From Verrucomicrobiota bacterium (lineage in GTDB: Bacteria; Verrucomicrobiota; Verrucomicrobiia; Verrucomicrobiales; Akkermansiaceae), in contig RDZR01000027.1 of NCBI GenBank assembly GCA_004294095.1, positions 17,248 through 81,247 on the forward strand: 64,000 nucleotides of DNA, in the 5' to 3' direction. The first letter of the stretch is position 1; every line of letters starts with the position of its first letter. The notes beneath the pieces are model-generated. The model was not told where the DNA came from, did no database searches, and worked only from the letters and a program-made list of their open reading frames with translations. The translations under genes were made by a program, and so were the position numbers. Below are positions 20,134-30,816 of the stretch, one piece after another.

Positions 20134-21855
20134 TTAGAAAAGGAAATATCTCTGAGCCATGGGTAACTCAGAGAGCGGCTCGCAGCGGAGCTCCCGACCA
20201 TCGGCTGTGACGGTGTATGTGTCCGGATCCACGGTGATGACTGGCATCGCATCATTGAACGGAAGATCGGCCTTCGTGATAGAGCGGCAATTTTTTACAG
20301 CGACGAGGCGCTTGCCAAGATGAAGATCTACTAGGTTTCCCGTTGCTAAAGAAGCAGCACTCACAAAAGTCACTGAGGTAGCTCCAATGGCTTTTCCAAA
20401 AGCTCCGAACTGTGGCCGATACATCGTGGGCTGAGGAGTGGGAATCGATGCATTTGGATCTCCCATATTGGCCCATGCGATCAATCCACCCTTCAAAATC
20501 GTTTCGGGTTTCACTCCAAAAAATGCCGGCTTCCAAATCACAATGTCTGCGAGTTTTCCCACCTCAATCGAGCCAACCTCATGCGCGATGCCATGGGTCA
20601 CCGCAGGGCAAATCGTGTATTTTGCAACATAACGCAACGCGCGAAAATTGTCGGCAGCTGAATGGCTAGGTCCCTCCAGCTTGCCAAACTGGACTTTCAT
20701 CTTATGCGCCGTCTGCCAAGTGCGTGTGATCGTCTCACCAATTCTTCCCATCGCTTGGGAGTCGGATGAAGTCATCGAGATCGCCCCTAAGTCTTGCAAA
20801 ATATCTTCTGCCGCAATCGTCTCTGGGCGGATACGGCTCTCTGCAAAAGCCACATCTTCTGGAATCCGCGAGTCCAAATGATGACATACCATGAGCATGT
20901 CTAAATGTTCATCAATGGTGTTGGAAGTGAAAGGACGCGTGGGATTGGTAGATGAAGGCAGGACATTTGGCTCGCCGCATACACGAATGATGTCAGGAGC
21001 ATGTCCACCGCCAGCACCCTCAGAGTGATAAGTATGGATCGTCCGGCCTTTAAATGCCGCAAGAGTGCTTTCCAAGAAACCTGCCTCATTGAGCGTATCC
21101 GTGTGGATGGCCACTTGCACATCAAACTCATCCGCTACGCCCAAGCACGTATTGATCGCCGCAGGAGTCGTGCCCCAATCCTCATGCAACTTAAGGCCAA
21201 TGGCTCCAGCGAGGACTTGCTCACGAAGCGGCTCTGGCGACGAGCAATTCCCTTTTCCAAGAAATCCAATATTCACCGGAAAAGCCTCTGCCGCTTCTAA
21301 CATGCGGTGGATGTTCCATTTTCCCGGCGTGCACGTCGTCGCATACGTTCCATGGCTCGGCCCAGTGCCGCCGCCAATCAGTGTGGTGATCCCCGCGGCT
21401 ATCGCATGCTCGATTTGCTGAGGACAAATAAAATGGATATGACTATCGATGCCACCTGCCGTGACAATACATCCCTCACCCGCGATGATATCCGTAGCAG
21501 CTCCTATGATCATCGTTATTCCATCTTGAAGCAATGGGTTACCCGCGTGCCCAATTCCAATAATGCGGCCGTGCTTGATGCCGATGTCAGCCTTAATCAC
21601 ACCATGTGCCGCATCTAAAATCACCGCATTGGTAATCACGAGATCCGGAACTTCCTCATCCAGCGCAAGCGGCGACTGCGCCATGCCATCGCGGATCACT
21701 TTGCCACCCCCGAATTTCACTTCATTTCCATATCCCCCACCTTCCACCACCAAATCCCTCTCCACCTCGATAAAAAGTTCCGTATCTGCAAGACGGATCC
21801 GATCCCCGACCGTAGGACCGTAAGTAGCAGCGTAATTGGCGCGTGATTGTTTCAT
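20134..21855 (-). CDS. ureC: urease subunit alpha
   Basis: [58 protein letters not shown]; Ni-ligand His and carbamylated-Lys motifs intact. Confidence 0.98.
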   Translation of the reverse strand: MKQSRANYAATYGPTVGDRIRLADTELFIEVERDLVVEGGGYGNEVKFGGGKVIRDGMAQSPLALDEEVPDLVITNAVILDAAHGVIKADIGIKHGRIIGIGHAGNPLLQDGITMIIGAATDIIAGEGCIVTAGGIDSHIHFICPQQIEHAIAAGITTLIGGGTGPSHGTYATTCTPGKWNIHRMLEAAEAFPVNIGFLGKGNCSSPEPLREQVLAGAIGLKLHEDWGTTPAAINTCLGVADEFDVQVAIHTDTLNEAGFLESTLAAFKGRTIHTYHSEGAGGGHAPDIIRVCGEPNVLPSSTNPTRPFTSNTIDEHLDMLMVCHHLDSRIPEDVAFAESRIRPETIAAEDILQDLGAISMTSSDSQAMGRIGETITRTWQTAHKMKVQFGKLEGPSHSAADNFRALRYVAKYTICPAVTHGIAHEVGSIEVGKLADIVIWKPAFFGVKPETILKGGLIAWANMGDPNASIPTPQPTMYRPQFGAFGKAIGATSVTFVSAASLATGNLVDLHLGKRLVAVKNCRSITKADLPFNDAMPVITVDPDTYTVTADGRELRCEPLSELPMAQRYFLF

Positions 21856-21887
21856 GAAATAAGAAATTTTTTAGCCGTAAACTCAGA

Positions 21888-22214
21888 TCACGCCAGCGAG
21901 CCATCAATCGGACCATTCACGAGATCATTAAAGCCATAAATTTCGCGCTTACCCGCAAAAGCGACAAGAGGCACCTCTCGGGTATCCCCCGGTTCAAAGC
22001 GCACAGCTGTGCCCGCCGCAATGTCAAGCCGGTATCCATGAGCCGCCGCGCGATCAAACGAAAGCGCTTCATTCGCCTCCGCAAAATGGAAATGGCTGCC
22101 TACTTGGATTGGGCGGTCCCCTGTGTTGGAAACAGCGAGCGCACATTTTGCATAGCCCACATTCAATTCATGGTCAGCAGCACCTGAGAGCGGAATGATT
22201 TCGCCAGGAATCAT
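21888..22214 (-). CDS. ureB: urease subunit beta
   Basis: [20 protein letters not shown]...[47 protein letters not shown]. Confidence 0.97.
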   Translation of the reverse strand: MIPGEIIPLSGAADHELNVGYAKCALAVSNTGDRPIQVGSHFHFAEANEALSFDRAAAHGYRLDIAAGTAVRFEPGDTREVPLVAFAGKREIYGFNDLVNGPIDGSLA

Positions 22215-22513
22215 CGGATTGGATTGTGGACAGTTACAAGTTTCGTTCCATCAGGGAAAGTAGCCTCCACCTGCACATCATGAATCATTTCCGCCACTCC
22301 AGACATCACCTGATCTCGCGTGACATAAGTAGCACCTAAGCTCATCAGCTCCGCCACAGACACACCATCGCGCGCGGCTTCTAACAGTTCAGCAGTAATC
22401 AATGCCACAGATTCCGGATAATTGAGCTTCAATCCACGATCGCGTCTTCGCCGAGCAAGATCTCCCGCTACCACAATCAACAGCTTCTCTTGCTCACGAG
22501 GTGAAAGGTGCAT
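22211..22513 (-). CDS. ureA: urease subunit gamma
   Basis: [50 protein letters not shown]. Confidence 0.97.
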   Translation of the reverse strand: MHLSPREQEKLLIVVAGDLARRRRDRGLKLNYPESVALITAELLEAARDGVSVAELMSLGATYVTRDQVMSGVAEMIHDVQVEATFPDGTKLVTVHNPIR

Positions 22514-22519
22514 AATGAC

Positions 22520-22804
22520 TTAAAATGCAGCAATGATCGCCAATGAACCTCCAAAGGCGATCGCGGCTCCAATGCGAACGGCACGACGGCGATTTCCCAC
22601 AAAAAGAATCAAAGCCAGAGCGGCAATCATCGCCAAACTGATCTCAAACCAACCGTGTAAATGGAACCAATCTGCGCGAAAAGAATCGAACTCATCTTCT
22701 TCACCCGACGGGTGGTAATGGCCCGGATGTGCCCAAGTGCAAAGCTGAGAGCAAAAAAATAGGACCAAAGCAGAAAAAACCTGCTTAAATAGAATCATTT
22801 TCAT
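22520..22804 (-). CDS. small His/acid-rich membrane protein upstream of ureA
   Basis: Signal peptide, then AHPGHYHPSGEEDEFDSFRADWFHLHGW, then one TM; 6 bp from ureA. Confidence 0.7.
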   Translation of the reverse strand: MKMILFKQVFSALVLFFCSQLCTWAHPGHYHPSGEEDEFDSFRADWFHLHGWFEISLAMIAALALILFVGNRRRAVRIGAAIAFGGSLAIIAAF

Positions 22805-23189
22805 CGGATAAATGAGAAGCATTGATTATGCCATCTAGCAATAAAGAAAATGACTAGCAGCCATGCTCCAGCACGGAGTCACGCCGTAGCTTTGGCGAAG
22901 CTAAAAGCCACCAACGAGAGATGAAGCGGGGTAACGTCCTCGGAGCATAACGGCGGGAAGATGGAACGGCCGAGACCATTCGCTGCGTCGATGGATTCTT
23001 GGGGCCAACGATGTGACGTTTGCACCATGGTGCCCAAACTCAAGGTGAGTTTCCAATTTCGCATCTTATGCGAAGTGAGGCGATCTCATTTTCATAGTTG
23101 CAGCGAATGCATGCGATAGCGTTCATCGCGCCCTGAAAACATTTGCAGATAAAAGTTGCTCGTCCCTAAGAAATTCCGAATGTAACGTA

Positions 23190-26100
23190 GTGATGTCTTC
23201 CTTGAGCCGCCTGCTACTTGCCACCAGTATGCTCACCGTCGCCTTGGGATACAAGCAGGCTCTGTTTGCAGAACCTATCATCTCAGAGTTTTTGGCTAGC
23301 AATAGCGGAGGCCTGCGCGATGAGGATGGCAGCGCACCGGATTGGATCGAGTTACACAATCCCCAGGAATCATCCATATCACTCGATGGCTGGCACCTCA
23401 CGGACAATGCGGCGCAGCTCACCAAATGGCGCATTCCTGCGGTCACCATACCGGCCGGAGGCTACCTCGTGATTTTTGCATCGAGCAAAAATCGTGTTAA
23501 CCCTGCGGCCACACTCCACACCAATTTTTCACTTGCCACCGGTGGAGAATACCTTGCTTTGGTCAAACCAGATGGGGTGACGATCACTTCAGAGTTTGCT
23601 CCCGCATTTCCGCCGCAGGTGGAAAATATCTCCTACGGCATCACACAGCCATCCAATCAAGTGGTGTTGCTCGAGCAAGGCTCACCTGCTCGGGGCATAG
23701 TGCCTACGATTGCCTTTGCCGCTAGTGAAGGAAATGCTTGGCGTGAACGCATTTATGACGATTCCGCATGGCTTAGCGGCACGCTAGGGCTCGGTTACAA
23801 TTTCGCGAGCCAAGTCGGATTGGATGTTGGTGGGATGCGCAATGTTAATACGAGTGCCTACCTACGCGCGGCCTTCACTTTAACTTCCCTCGATGGGATT
23901 CTGAGTCTCAATCTATCACACCTTCATGATGATGGTTTTGCCCTTTGGCTCAATGGCACCCCAGTTGGTTCAGCACTCGCACCGGCAAGTCTATCTTGGA
24001 ATTCACGAGCGACAGCCGCCAATAACATGCCTCAAGCACCAAGCAAGATTGATCTCACCTCATATCGGGGCAATCTAGTTATCGGGGAAAATGTGCTCGC
24101 GATCCATGGCCTCAATGCGGCACTCAACAGCAGTGACCTTTTGCAACTACCGACTCTTACCGCCACCCTCGCGAATGTTGCGGAGCCTGCTAAAATCGGT
24201 TATTTTGCCAAATCAACACCCGGCGGGCGCAATCTAAGTGCTGATGGGCTGATCCTGCTTGAAAAAGTGACGATCACACCGGAAGGGGGGACATTCAGCA
24301 GCTCGCGGCTTGTTTCGCTATCCGGTGCTAACGCCGCCCTCGGCCAAAAAATCCGTTATCGACTCATCTCGCCAAGTTCAAGTGGTGCGTTCCCGACACC
24401 GCCCACTGCGTCCTCACCCATCTACACCAGCTCAATCACGATTTCTTCGAGTCAAATCTTAGTCGCAGCTGTTTTCAACTCAGGGGATACACTGCGGGGT
24501 TTGCCAGCATCTTCCCAATACCTGCAATTAAACACGGCCGGTGCCGCCCAAAGTGACAATTTCACGTCACAGCTGCCGATCACCGTCCTTGATTTGCATG
24601 GCATGGGCTCTTTGGTGGATACCGATATCTATAGTCCCTCGTGGACCCACCAGTTTTTGCCCAGCGCGGGACCTGCCACCCTACTTTCGTCCCCCGCGCT
24701 CACCACTCGCTCTGAGATTCGCATCCGCGGGTCCTCATCTGCGTTTTTTCCAAAGAAGAGCTACAATCTTGAGATTCACGACCAACGTGGTGATTCCACC
24801 CGTGTTTCGCTGCTTGGCATGCCCGCGAATGATGATTGGGCATTGATTGGGGCTTACTTTTTCGACCATAGCCACATCCGCAACTCATTGATCTACGAGC
24901 TCAGCCGCCGCATCGGACGCTATGCACCGCGCACCCAACCGACCGAAATTTTCACAAACCGCAATGGCGGACAACTTGATATGGATGACTACGCTGGCAT
25001 TTACCACATCACTGAGCGCATTCAAACCGGAGCACAGCGAGTAGCGATTTCTCCACTGACTATTTACGATCTCACAGAGCCAAACATCTCCGGCGGATAT
25101 ATATTGAAAATTGATCGCAGCGATCCAGACGAATTTTCTTGGCGAACAAACGCAGGGTATCCGCTACTTGATCTCGCTGAGGTGGTAGTGCACTCGCCGA
25201 AACTCGACGATCTTGCCCCAGCGCAACGCACTTACATTCGCAACTATGTGCAACAAATGGAGAATGCGCTTTTTAGCGACTACTTTCTCGGATTCTCAAC
25301 CCGTAACTACTTGAATTTCATCGATCGAGCATCATGGGTGGACCACCACATTCTCAATGTGCTTGCGAAAAATGTGGATGCGTTGCGACTCAGCGGGTAT
25401 TTCCATAAAAACCGTGGTGGCAAAATCATTGCTGGGCCAATCTGGGACTTTGATCGCTCTTTCGGTTCTTCCGATGACCGCGGTTTGGATCCTATAGGAT
25501 GGAATGGCTCGCGAGACAGCACTAACTATTGGAACCACGAATGGTGGGGGCTCATCAGCGCAGATCCGGACTTCCGGCAAGCGTGGATCGACCGTTGGCA
25601 AAGTCTGCGTGAATCGACTTTTGCGACAGCGGAAATGCACTCTCTCATCGATCAGCTAGCCAACCAAATTGGAGCCGCCGCTGCCAACCGTGATGCAGAA
25701 AAGTGGAGCCCAGATGCCTCTCCTCCCATTGACTATGCGGGTGAAATTGCTCACCTAAAAAATTGGCTCACCAGCCGCGCAGCGTGGATTGATCTCCAGT
25801 TTGTGCCGCCGCCCAGAGTCACAAGCCCCACTCCCACGTCACGCATTCTCCATCCCAACGCTGGCCAAACGGTTTACTTCACCACTGACGGCACCGACCC
25901 GAGACGCTCCGGTGGAGACGTCGCTCGCGGTGTTTACTCCACCACCACACCAGTCCGCTTCGACGGCGCGGCCAATGTCATTGCACGCACCAAGATAGAT
26001 GGCACTGCGGCATTTCCCAGCACTCTCTGGAGCAGCGCTCGCCAAGTCCAAGTGGCGGCTGCTCCTGGCTATGCAGGATGGGTGGCCGCTCGCCTCCCCG

Positions 26101-26477
26101 AGGCCACAATCGAGGATCAAGCACCTACCGCAGATCCAGATGGAGATTCTTTGCCAAATTTCATTGAATATGCACTCGATCAAAATCCAAACAGCGCGAG
26201 CCCTTTGCCAGACCCATTGCTCAAGCCCGTCATCATCGAGCAAGGCTCACAAAAATTTCTGGATTTCACCTACCTCCGGCGCTTAGACCGCCTCGATGTA
26301 TCGCTGCATGTTGAAGTCAGCAAAAACTTGGGTGCACCTCCGCTTTCCACATGGGCTCGCCTTGATGACACTCTGGTATCCAGCCAAGGAATCATCGAAA
26401 CGCGTAAGGTGCGAATCCCCATCGCAGCCGATAGCCCCCAACTTTTCATCCGGGTTAGCGCCTCTGAAGAACCGTAA
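23190..26477 (+). CDS. secreted lamin-tail-domain / CotH-family protein
   Basis: Signal peptide; LTD-like ISEFLASNSGGLRDEDGSAPDWIELHNP; CotH-like IRIRGSSSAFFPKKSYNLEI...YDYAGIYHITERIQ-type region (seen as DDYAGIYHITERIQ); chitobiase-C-like GQTVYFTTDGTDPR. Confidence 0.9.
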   Translation: MMSSLSRLLLATSMLTVALGYKQALFAEPIISEFLASNSGGLRDEDGSAPDWIELHNPQESSISLDGWHLTDNAAQLTKWRIPAVTIPAGGYLVIFASSKNRVNPAATLHTNFSLATGGEYLALVKPDGVTITSEFAPAFPPQVENISYGITQPSNQVVLLEQGSPARGIVPTIAFAASEGNAWRERIYDDSAWLSGTLGLGYNFASQVGLDVGGMRNVNTSAYLRAAFTLTSLDGILSLNLSHLHDDGFALWLNGTPVGSALAPASLSWNSRATAANNMPQAPSKIDLTSYRGNLVIGENVLAIHGLNAALNSSDLLQLPTLTATLANVAEPAKIGYFAKSTPGGRNLSADGLILLEKVTITPEGGTFSSSRLVSLSGANAALGQKIRYRLISPSSSGAFPTPPTASSPIYTSSITISSSQILVAAVFNSGDTLRGLPASSQYLQLNTAGAAQSDNFTSQLPITVLDLHGMGSLVDTDIYSPSWTHQFLPSAGPATLLSSPALTTRSEIRIRGSSSAFFPKKSYNLEIHDQRGDSTRVSLLGMPANDDWALIGAYFFDHSHIRNSLIYELSRRIGRYAPRTQPTEIFTNRNGGQLDMDDYAGIYHITERIQTGAQRVAISPLTIYDLTEPNISGGYILKIDRSDPDEFSWRTNAGYPLLDLAEVVVHSPKLDDLAPAQRTYIRNYVQQMENALFSDYFLGFSTRNYLNFIDRASWVDHHILNVLAKNVDALRLSGYFHKNRGGKIIAGPIWDFDRSFGSSDDRGLDPIGWNGSRDSTNYWNHEWWGLISADPDFRQAWIDRWQSLRESTFATAEMHSLIDQLANQIGAAAANRDAEKWSPDASPPIDYAGEIAHLKNWLTSRAAWIDLQFVPPPRVTSPTPTSRILHPNAGQTVYFTTDGTDPRRSGGDVARGVYSTTTPVRFDGAANVIARTKIDGTAAFPSTLWSSARQVQVAAAPGYAGWVAARLPEATIEDQAPTADPDGDSLPNFIEYALDQNPNSASPLPDPLLKPVIIEQGSQKFLDFTYLRRLDRLDVSLHVEVSKNLGAPPLSTWARLDDTLVSSQGIIETRKVRIPIAADSPQLFIRVSASEEP

Positions 26478-26542
26478 TTACTGAAAAAAGTGGCTTCGGG
26501 AGTCGATGGCTTACAAAGAGCTGGGAAATCCCGAATCCATTT

Positions 26543-27709
26543 TCAGATCTCTCGCATCATCCCCGCCATCGATTTCGTCATGAGTTTCCGAAACAACGGC
26601 AGCCTTTGCGAAATTCTGAACCCCACATGCCGAAGTGGAGCGATCCACTCGTAATCGGATTGAAATACCGGAGTCAGCCAGCGCGTCGCCAGTTGATAAT
26701 ACCGCAATACTGGCCCGCGCCGCCGCGAGTATTCCGGCGGTGCTTGAGAAACTGGAAATTCGGCCAAGCAAGCGGCCAGACATGAAGCATCCGCGAGAGC
26801 GAGATTCACCCCTTGCCCAAGTTGTGGACTCATCGCATGCCCGGCATCTCCCAAAAATACCAACCTCTCCCGATGCCAACGCCACATACTCACGTCCCCA
26901 TAGCGAGCGGTAATCACCTGCTCCCAGTCCTCAATTTGCCCCAAAAACTTCTCGGCTAAAGGACATAGTTCCAAAATTTGATCCTTCCATTTTCCCAATG
27001 GCTGGCTGCGAATGGACTCGTCATCGGAAATGCGCACACTCCAAAAAAGACTCAGCAATTCATCATTTCCACCTAGCTCCCGACCTGTCGGCAAAAAGCC
27101 AGCTAACTGCCGCGTGCCATTCACGATTTGGTGCAAATCATGAGAAGGAAATACTCCATTATTTTTCCCGATAAACCAATGCGCACCCCAGCCATAGCCA
27201 CGATCATACCCACTTCCTAATAGAACTCGACGCATCGCTGAGCGTGCTCCATCCGCCACTAAAAGCAGGTCAAAGCGCTCTCCCGCCACCTCCCAAGCAT
27301 CTGGAAGCTTCCGCGTATTTTCCACCCTCGTCCCCCAACGGATCTCCACTCCTTCCTTCGTCGCCAGCTCGATGAGTGACTCAATCAACACAGGCCGATG
27401 CAAGCCAGCGCCGAAGATGTCGCTTCCGAGCTCCTCATACCGAAGCTCCATCAAATCCTTTCCGCTCTTCTCGATCACATGCAAGCGCCGGATCCGCGAT
27501 GCATGTGAAATGACTTTTTCGTAAATCCCCAAATCCCTGAGCACGCTCATCCCACTCGGTTGCATCAAAAAGCCAGCACCGACCGCACGGCACTCCTGCG
27601 CTTGCTCAAACAAAACAACCTCATGGCCCGCCCGATTCAATAAAATGGCCACCGCCGCTCCAGCTGCCCCGCAACCGACGACTCCGACACGCATTCCTTT
27701 TCGTCGCAC
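26543..27709 (-). CDS. FAD-dependent monooxygenase
   Basis: VGVVGCGAAGAAVAILLNRAGHEVVLFEQ; LVFLGDAGHAMSPQLGQGVNLALADA. Confidence 0.93.
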   Translation of the reverse strand: MRRKGMRVGVVGCGAAGAAVAILLNRAGHEVVLFEQAQECRAVGAGFLMQPSGMSVLRDLGIYEKVISHASRIRRLHVIEKSGKDLMELRYEELGSDIFGAGLHRPVLIESLIELATKEGVEIRWGTRVENTRKLPDAWEVAGERFDLLLVADGARSAMRRVLLGSGYDRGYGWGAHWFIGKNNGVFPSHDLHQIVNGTRQLAGFLPTGRELGGNDELLSLFWSVRISDDESIRSQPLGKWKDQILELCPLAEKFLGQIEDWEQVITARYGDVSMWRWHRERLVFLGDAGHAMSPQLGQGVNLALADASCLAACLAEFPVSQAPPEYSRRRGPVLRYYQLATRWLTPVFQSDYEWIAPLRHVGFRISQRLPLFRKLMTKSMAGMMREI

Positions 27710-27840
27710 ACGACCTTTTCTCTGCGCAGTCCCGAAAAGTCAATAGACGCCGCTTCCAAATTTAGATTAAAAATGACTGAACGACAAAGTGCAGCCGCCC
27801 AATCATGGCACGGCTCGCCGCGGCGACCGCCGGTGTCCCC

Positions 27841-28596
27841 TCAGTTTGGATTTTTCTCTGGATTGGGCGTCCAGACGATGAGGTTTTGAGGAACAATGAC
27901 ATCACCACTCGTTGTTAAAAAGCTGGAGGCAGGTAAAATTTGAGCATGGCCATCTGCAAAAATTAGGCATCCTTTCTGCGCATGACGGGCTGCAAACGAA
28001 CGCGCATATGCTTTGGGTGAGCCATCATAACCTTGCTGGGATACCATGGTTTTTTTATCGCCTACCATACCCCGTTCTAACAGAACAACTGTTTTTGAAG
28101 GCTCTTGAATCAGGATCATGTTGGCTTGCTTTTGGACTTGAGAGGCCTCCTTGGGCTGGAGGTGGCTGTTCATGGCAATGGCAAAAACAGGCGAGCTAAC
28201 ACGTTTTTTAAGACTGGGATAAGGTGCTCCAGGAATAAAAAGTGGGTGAGCATTGTCATACAGCCCAGCAGGATTCTGGACACCCAACTCGCCTACTGAC
28301 ATTGCTCCCATCATCTTAGGTAAAGCGTTATACCAAGTATCGGCATTTTCCCGTTTGGCGGCGTTGATCCAGTCATCTGTGCCAGCGGCTTCTTCGAGGG
28401 GGAAATCGCCACTGCGTTCCACGGTAAATGTCATCAATGTGGAACCCAGCGTTTTCATTTTTTTTAAAACAAGCACCTGATGACTTTTTTCTGTCAAAGA
28501 ACGATTAAAGCTGAAGAAAACACCTGTCAATGCGAGTATGACTGCGCCCGCGATGATCATTTCAAGCAAGGTAAATCCTCGTATATGACTTTTCAT
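27841..28596 (-). CDS. type IV pilin/pseudopilin-like protein (prepilin N-terminal methylation motif)
   Basis: MKSHIRGFTLLEMIIAGAVILALTGVFF; C-terminal CLIFADGHAQILP typical of verrucomicrobial/planctomycetal prepilin-like proteins. Confidence 0.88.
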   Translation of the reverse strand: MKSHIRGFTLLEMIIAGAVILALTGVFFSFNRSLTEKSHQVLVLKKMKTLGSTLMTFTVERSGDFPLEEAAGTDDWINAAKRENADTWYNALPKMMGAMSVGELGVQNPAGLYDNAHPLFIPGAPYPSLKKRVSSPVFAIAMNSHLQPKEASQVQKQANMILIQEPSKTVVLLERGMVGDKKTMVSQQGYDGSPKAYARSFAARHAQKGCLIFADGHAQILPASSFLTTSGDVIVPQNLIVWTPNPEKNPN

Positions 28597-29285
28597 ACGT
28601 CTAGTTCGCCGCCGGTAGGTGTCAGAACGATGCGGTTGTTTCCAGTGGCATTTTGCAAACGCTCGATGAATGCGGAGAGCTTGGTATCACTTTTTAGCTG
28701 AAGACCATAGCGAAGCTCCGTGAGCATTCCTGCTTGAGCGGAGCGCACGCTTAGAAGTTGCGCTTTTTCAGCAAATTCATCCCAAATCGGATTGAGCCGC
28801 TCTTCAAAACTCATGTCACTTGTCATTCGCAGCATCAAGATGTGAGAAGCCCGCTGGGGAGCGAAAACATCTTTACGGGCAATCCAGTAAACCAACGCCG
28901 CCACCAGAGGAGTGACAATGATTGACTCCAAATAAAGTCTTGCCCCAACGACCATACCGATCGCAATAGCAAAAAAAACGAATCCTAGATCACGAGACTG
29001 GCCAAGATTGCGGCGAAAACGAATCATCGAAAATGCCGCAAACATCCCAAACGCGATGCCTGCATTGCCCCGCACCACCATGATGAGAATGGTGGTGATC
29101 GTGCCGATCATGATGAGCGTCTGCACGAAATCCTGCGAATAGCGGGTGCCTTTGTAGGTGCTCTGATAGACAGCAGCGATGAACAAATTCAGTGCGAAGC
29201 TCAGTAGCATTGCAAACACCACTTCGAGTGGCTGTGGCATGTCTGCTTGGAAATACTCGTCAAAAATGGTTAAAAAATCCGGCAT
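28593..29285 (-). CDS. DUF4956 family membrane protein
   Basis: MVVRGNAGIAFGMFAAFSMIRFRRNLGQSRDLGFVFFAIAIGMVVGARLY; ATGA overlap with the pseudopilin gene. Confidence 0.88.
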   Translation of the reverse strand: MPDFLTIFDEYFQADMPQPLEVVFAMLLSFALNLFIAAVYQSTYKGTRYSQDFVQTLIMIGTITTILIMVVRGNAGIAFGMFAAFSMIRFRRNLGQSRDLGFVFFAIAIGMVVGARLYLESIIVTPLVAALVYWIARKDVFAPQRASHILMLRMTSDMSFEERLNPIWDEFAEKAQLLSVRSAQAGMLTELRYGLQLKSDTKLSAFIERLQNATGNNRIVLTPTGGELDV

Positions 29286-29325
29286 GGGTAAGAGCTTGAT
29301 AGGTCAGAAGTGAAGTGTCATTTTT

Positions 29326-30075
29326 TTAGGATCCAAATGGGCTCCTAGCCACGCATGGATCAAAGCGCTCCAAAGCGTTACAATATTTGCTCATGCTAAT
29401 GGGGCTTAAGTTAAATCGACCTGCGGCATGGCGCAGCCATAAAGGCACGGGGCCGATGGTTTTGACCTCGATCACCGACATGTCTTGGCTCACAATAGGC
29501 ATTGGGAAATCCTGATCGTCCAGCGCGAGAGGCTTGAGATTAAGCCGGCAGCGTAAACTGGAATCAAAGGTGATACGAATGGTCCCTTTATTTCCGTAAT
29601 CGTAAGCCATCCGGTGATAGCACACTTGCAATACTGGACGAGCGGCTTCTGCAACGACCAAGTCTTTGAGTTCTTCTACGAGGTTTTTATCCGCTTGCGA
29701 TCGTCCGGCCTGCAGCAATGATGGCGGAATTTCACCTGAGGCAAGCTGCTCAAGCTCCACGATTGGCAAGGATGCTCTCCTTTTCACACTATCAGAGTCT
29801 TGCTTGTGCTTAATCTCGATGAACGCCGCCGGAGGAGCTCCGTCATTTTCAAATCCATACACCCTCGCTCTTACTCGCCTGCGGTTGCACGAACCCCATT
29901 GTTTTTGCCAATAACTGTGGCGATCTGGGGTATCATAATAAGTCGAATATACAAGATAACCACTCTCCGCTCCACGGTCTATGGGAATTTTATCGGCAAC
30001 AAATCCTCTAAATTCTTGGCTTTGACGCGTTTGAAGCAGAAACTTGAATTCTCGTCTGTCTTGTGAAGCAATCAA
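29326..30075 (-). CDS. VTC-domain protein (polyphosphate polymerase domain)
   Basis: RREFKFLLQTRQSQEF, YLVYSTYYDTPDRHSY, RRRVRARVYG, AFIEIKHKQDSDSVKRRASLP, VIEVKTIG; basic/acidic tunnel-type pattern. Confidence 0.85.
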   Translation of the reverse strand: MIASQDRREFKFLLQTRQSQEFRGFVADKIPIDRGAESGYLVYSTYYDTPDRHSYWQKQWGSCNRRRVRARVYGFENDGAPPAAFIEIKHKQDSDSVKRRASLPIVELEQLASGEIPPSLLQAGRSQADKNLVEELKDLVVAEAARPVLQVCYHRMAYDYGNKGTIRITFDSSLRCRLNLKPLALDDQDFPMPIVSQDMSVIEVKTIGPVPLWLRHAAGRFNLSPISMSKYCNALERFDPCVARSPFGS

Positions 30076-30230
30076 CGACGCTAAATAACTTGATTAACCT
30101 AAAAAGCGTAAACAATAAAATCATGATTTAGAGACAAATTTGCCACAATTCACTTGAAACTCGCATTTCTGGAGTCTTTCACGCAAGGTGCCCACATCTC
30201 CCTGGGATTTGAGGAAGTCTTTTATTCATT

Positions 30231-30356
30231 GGCTACGTCAAAGTGATGGCAAACCCACTAGCGGGAGCCAACGTTGATCGCGGGGTTAGACTTGAAATAA
30301 GGCGGAAACATCGAAAATAGATGGGCTAGTCGGTGTTGCCATGCATCTTGTTAGGC
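30231..30356 (-). repeat. attC-like site (cassette D, degenerate R')
   Basis: Gene strand: GCCTAACAAGATGCATGGCAACACC...GATCAACGTTGGCTCCCGCTAGTGGGTTTGCCATCACTTTGACGTAGCC; overlaps the 3' end of the 116-aa ORF. Confidence 0.6.
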
Positions 30357-30676
30357 TTTATTTGGTGTGGATACTTATTCGCTATCTTCCGAAGAACAAT
30401 GAGGCCAAGCCATCCAGTGATAAATCCAGGGATTGTATACAAAATCGCACTAGTCTCTGCGATTCCGCCCTCATATCCGTAATCTGGATGTCGAACCATA
30501 GCAACAACGCCAGAAATGAACCACCCCGAGTAGGCAAAGAAGCATGCAAATAGGAATGACCATAGGCCACCAAGGCGGGATTCGATATGACGGTAAACGG
30601 CAAATAGGCCGTATGCTGGCCCGAATACGAACAGACAGCATAGAAAGACTGCTTGGGTAAGGGTTGGTGTTTGCAT
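30326..30676 (-). CDS. hypothetical multi-TM cassette protein
   Basis: 116 aa ORF; starts just after GTTAGGC and ends inside the attC-like site. Confidence 0.7.
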   Translation of the reverse strand: MQTPTLTQAVFLCCLFVFGPAYGLFAVYRHIESRLGGLWSFLFACFFAYSGWFISGVVAMVRHPDYGYEGGIAETSAILYTIPGFITGWLGLIVLRKIANKYPHQIKPNKMHGNTD

Positions 30677-30687
30677 AGTTTTCTTCT

Positions 30688-30783
30688 GCCTAACGTCAGA
30701 AGCGCTCCAACGGGCGCGATTGAGCGGAGGTTGAGGTGTGATTGAAAAGCTTATGGCCCGTTAAGAGCCGCGATTTGTTCGGC
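30688..30783 (-). repeat. attC-like recombination site (cassette C)
   Basis: Gene strand: GCCGAAC AAATCGCGGCTCTTAACGGGCC...GCGCCCGTTGGAGCGCTTCTGAC GTTAGGC; inner AACGGGC/GCCCGTT complementary. Confidence 0.75.
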
Positions 30784-30816
30784 TTTTCGGTTTGTTCGTG
30801 GGTGCATTCGTTCCGG

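Noticed and set aside
20412-21823. Several 60-118 aa ORFs on the + strand across ureC
   Set aside because: They lie antisense to a clearly recognisable UreC with intact motifs; no family resemblance.
22840-23110. Possible repeat unit (CGTAGCTTTGGCGAAGCT) and a 7-bp-arm hairpin TTCGCAT-CTT-ATGCGAA between the urease operon and the CotH gene
   Set aside because: Only one copy seen in this window; too short to call a repeat family or regulatory site.
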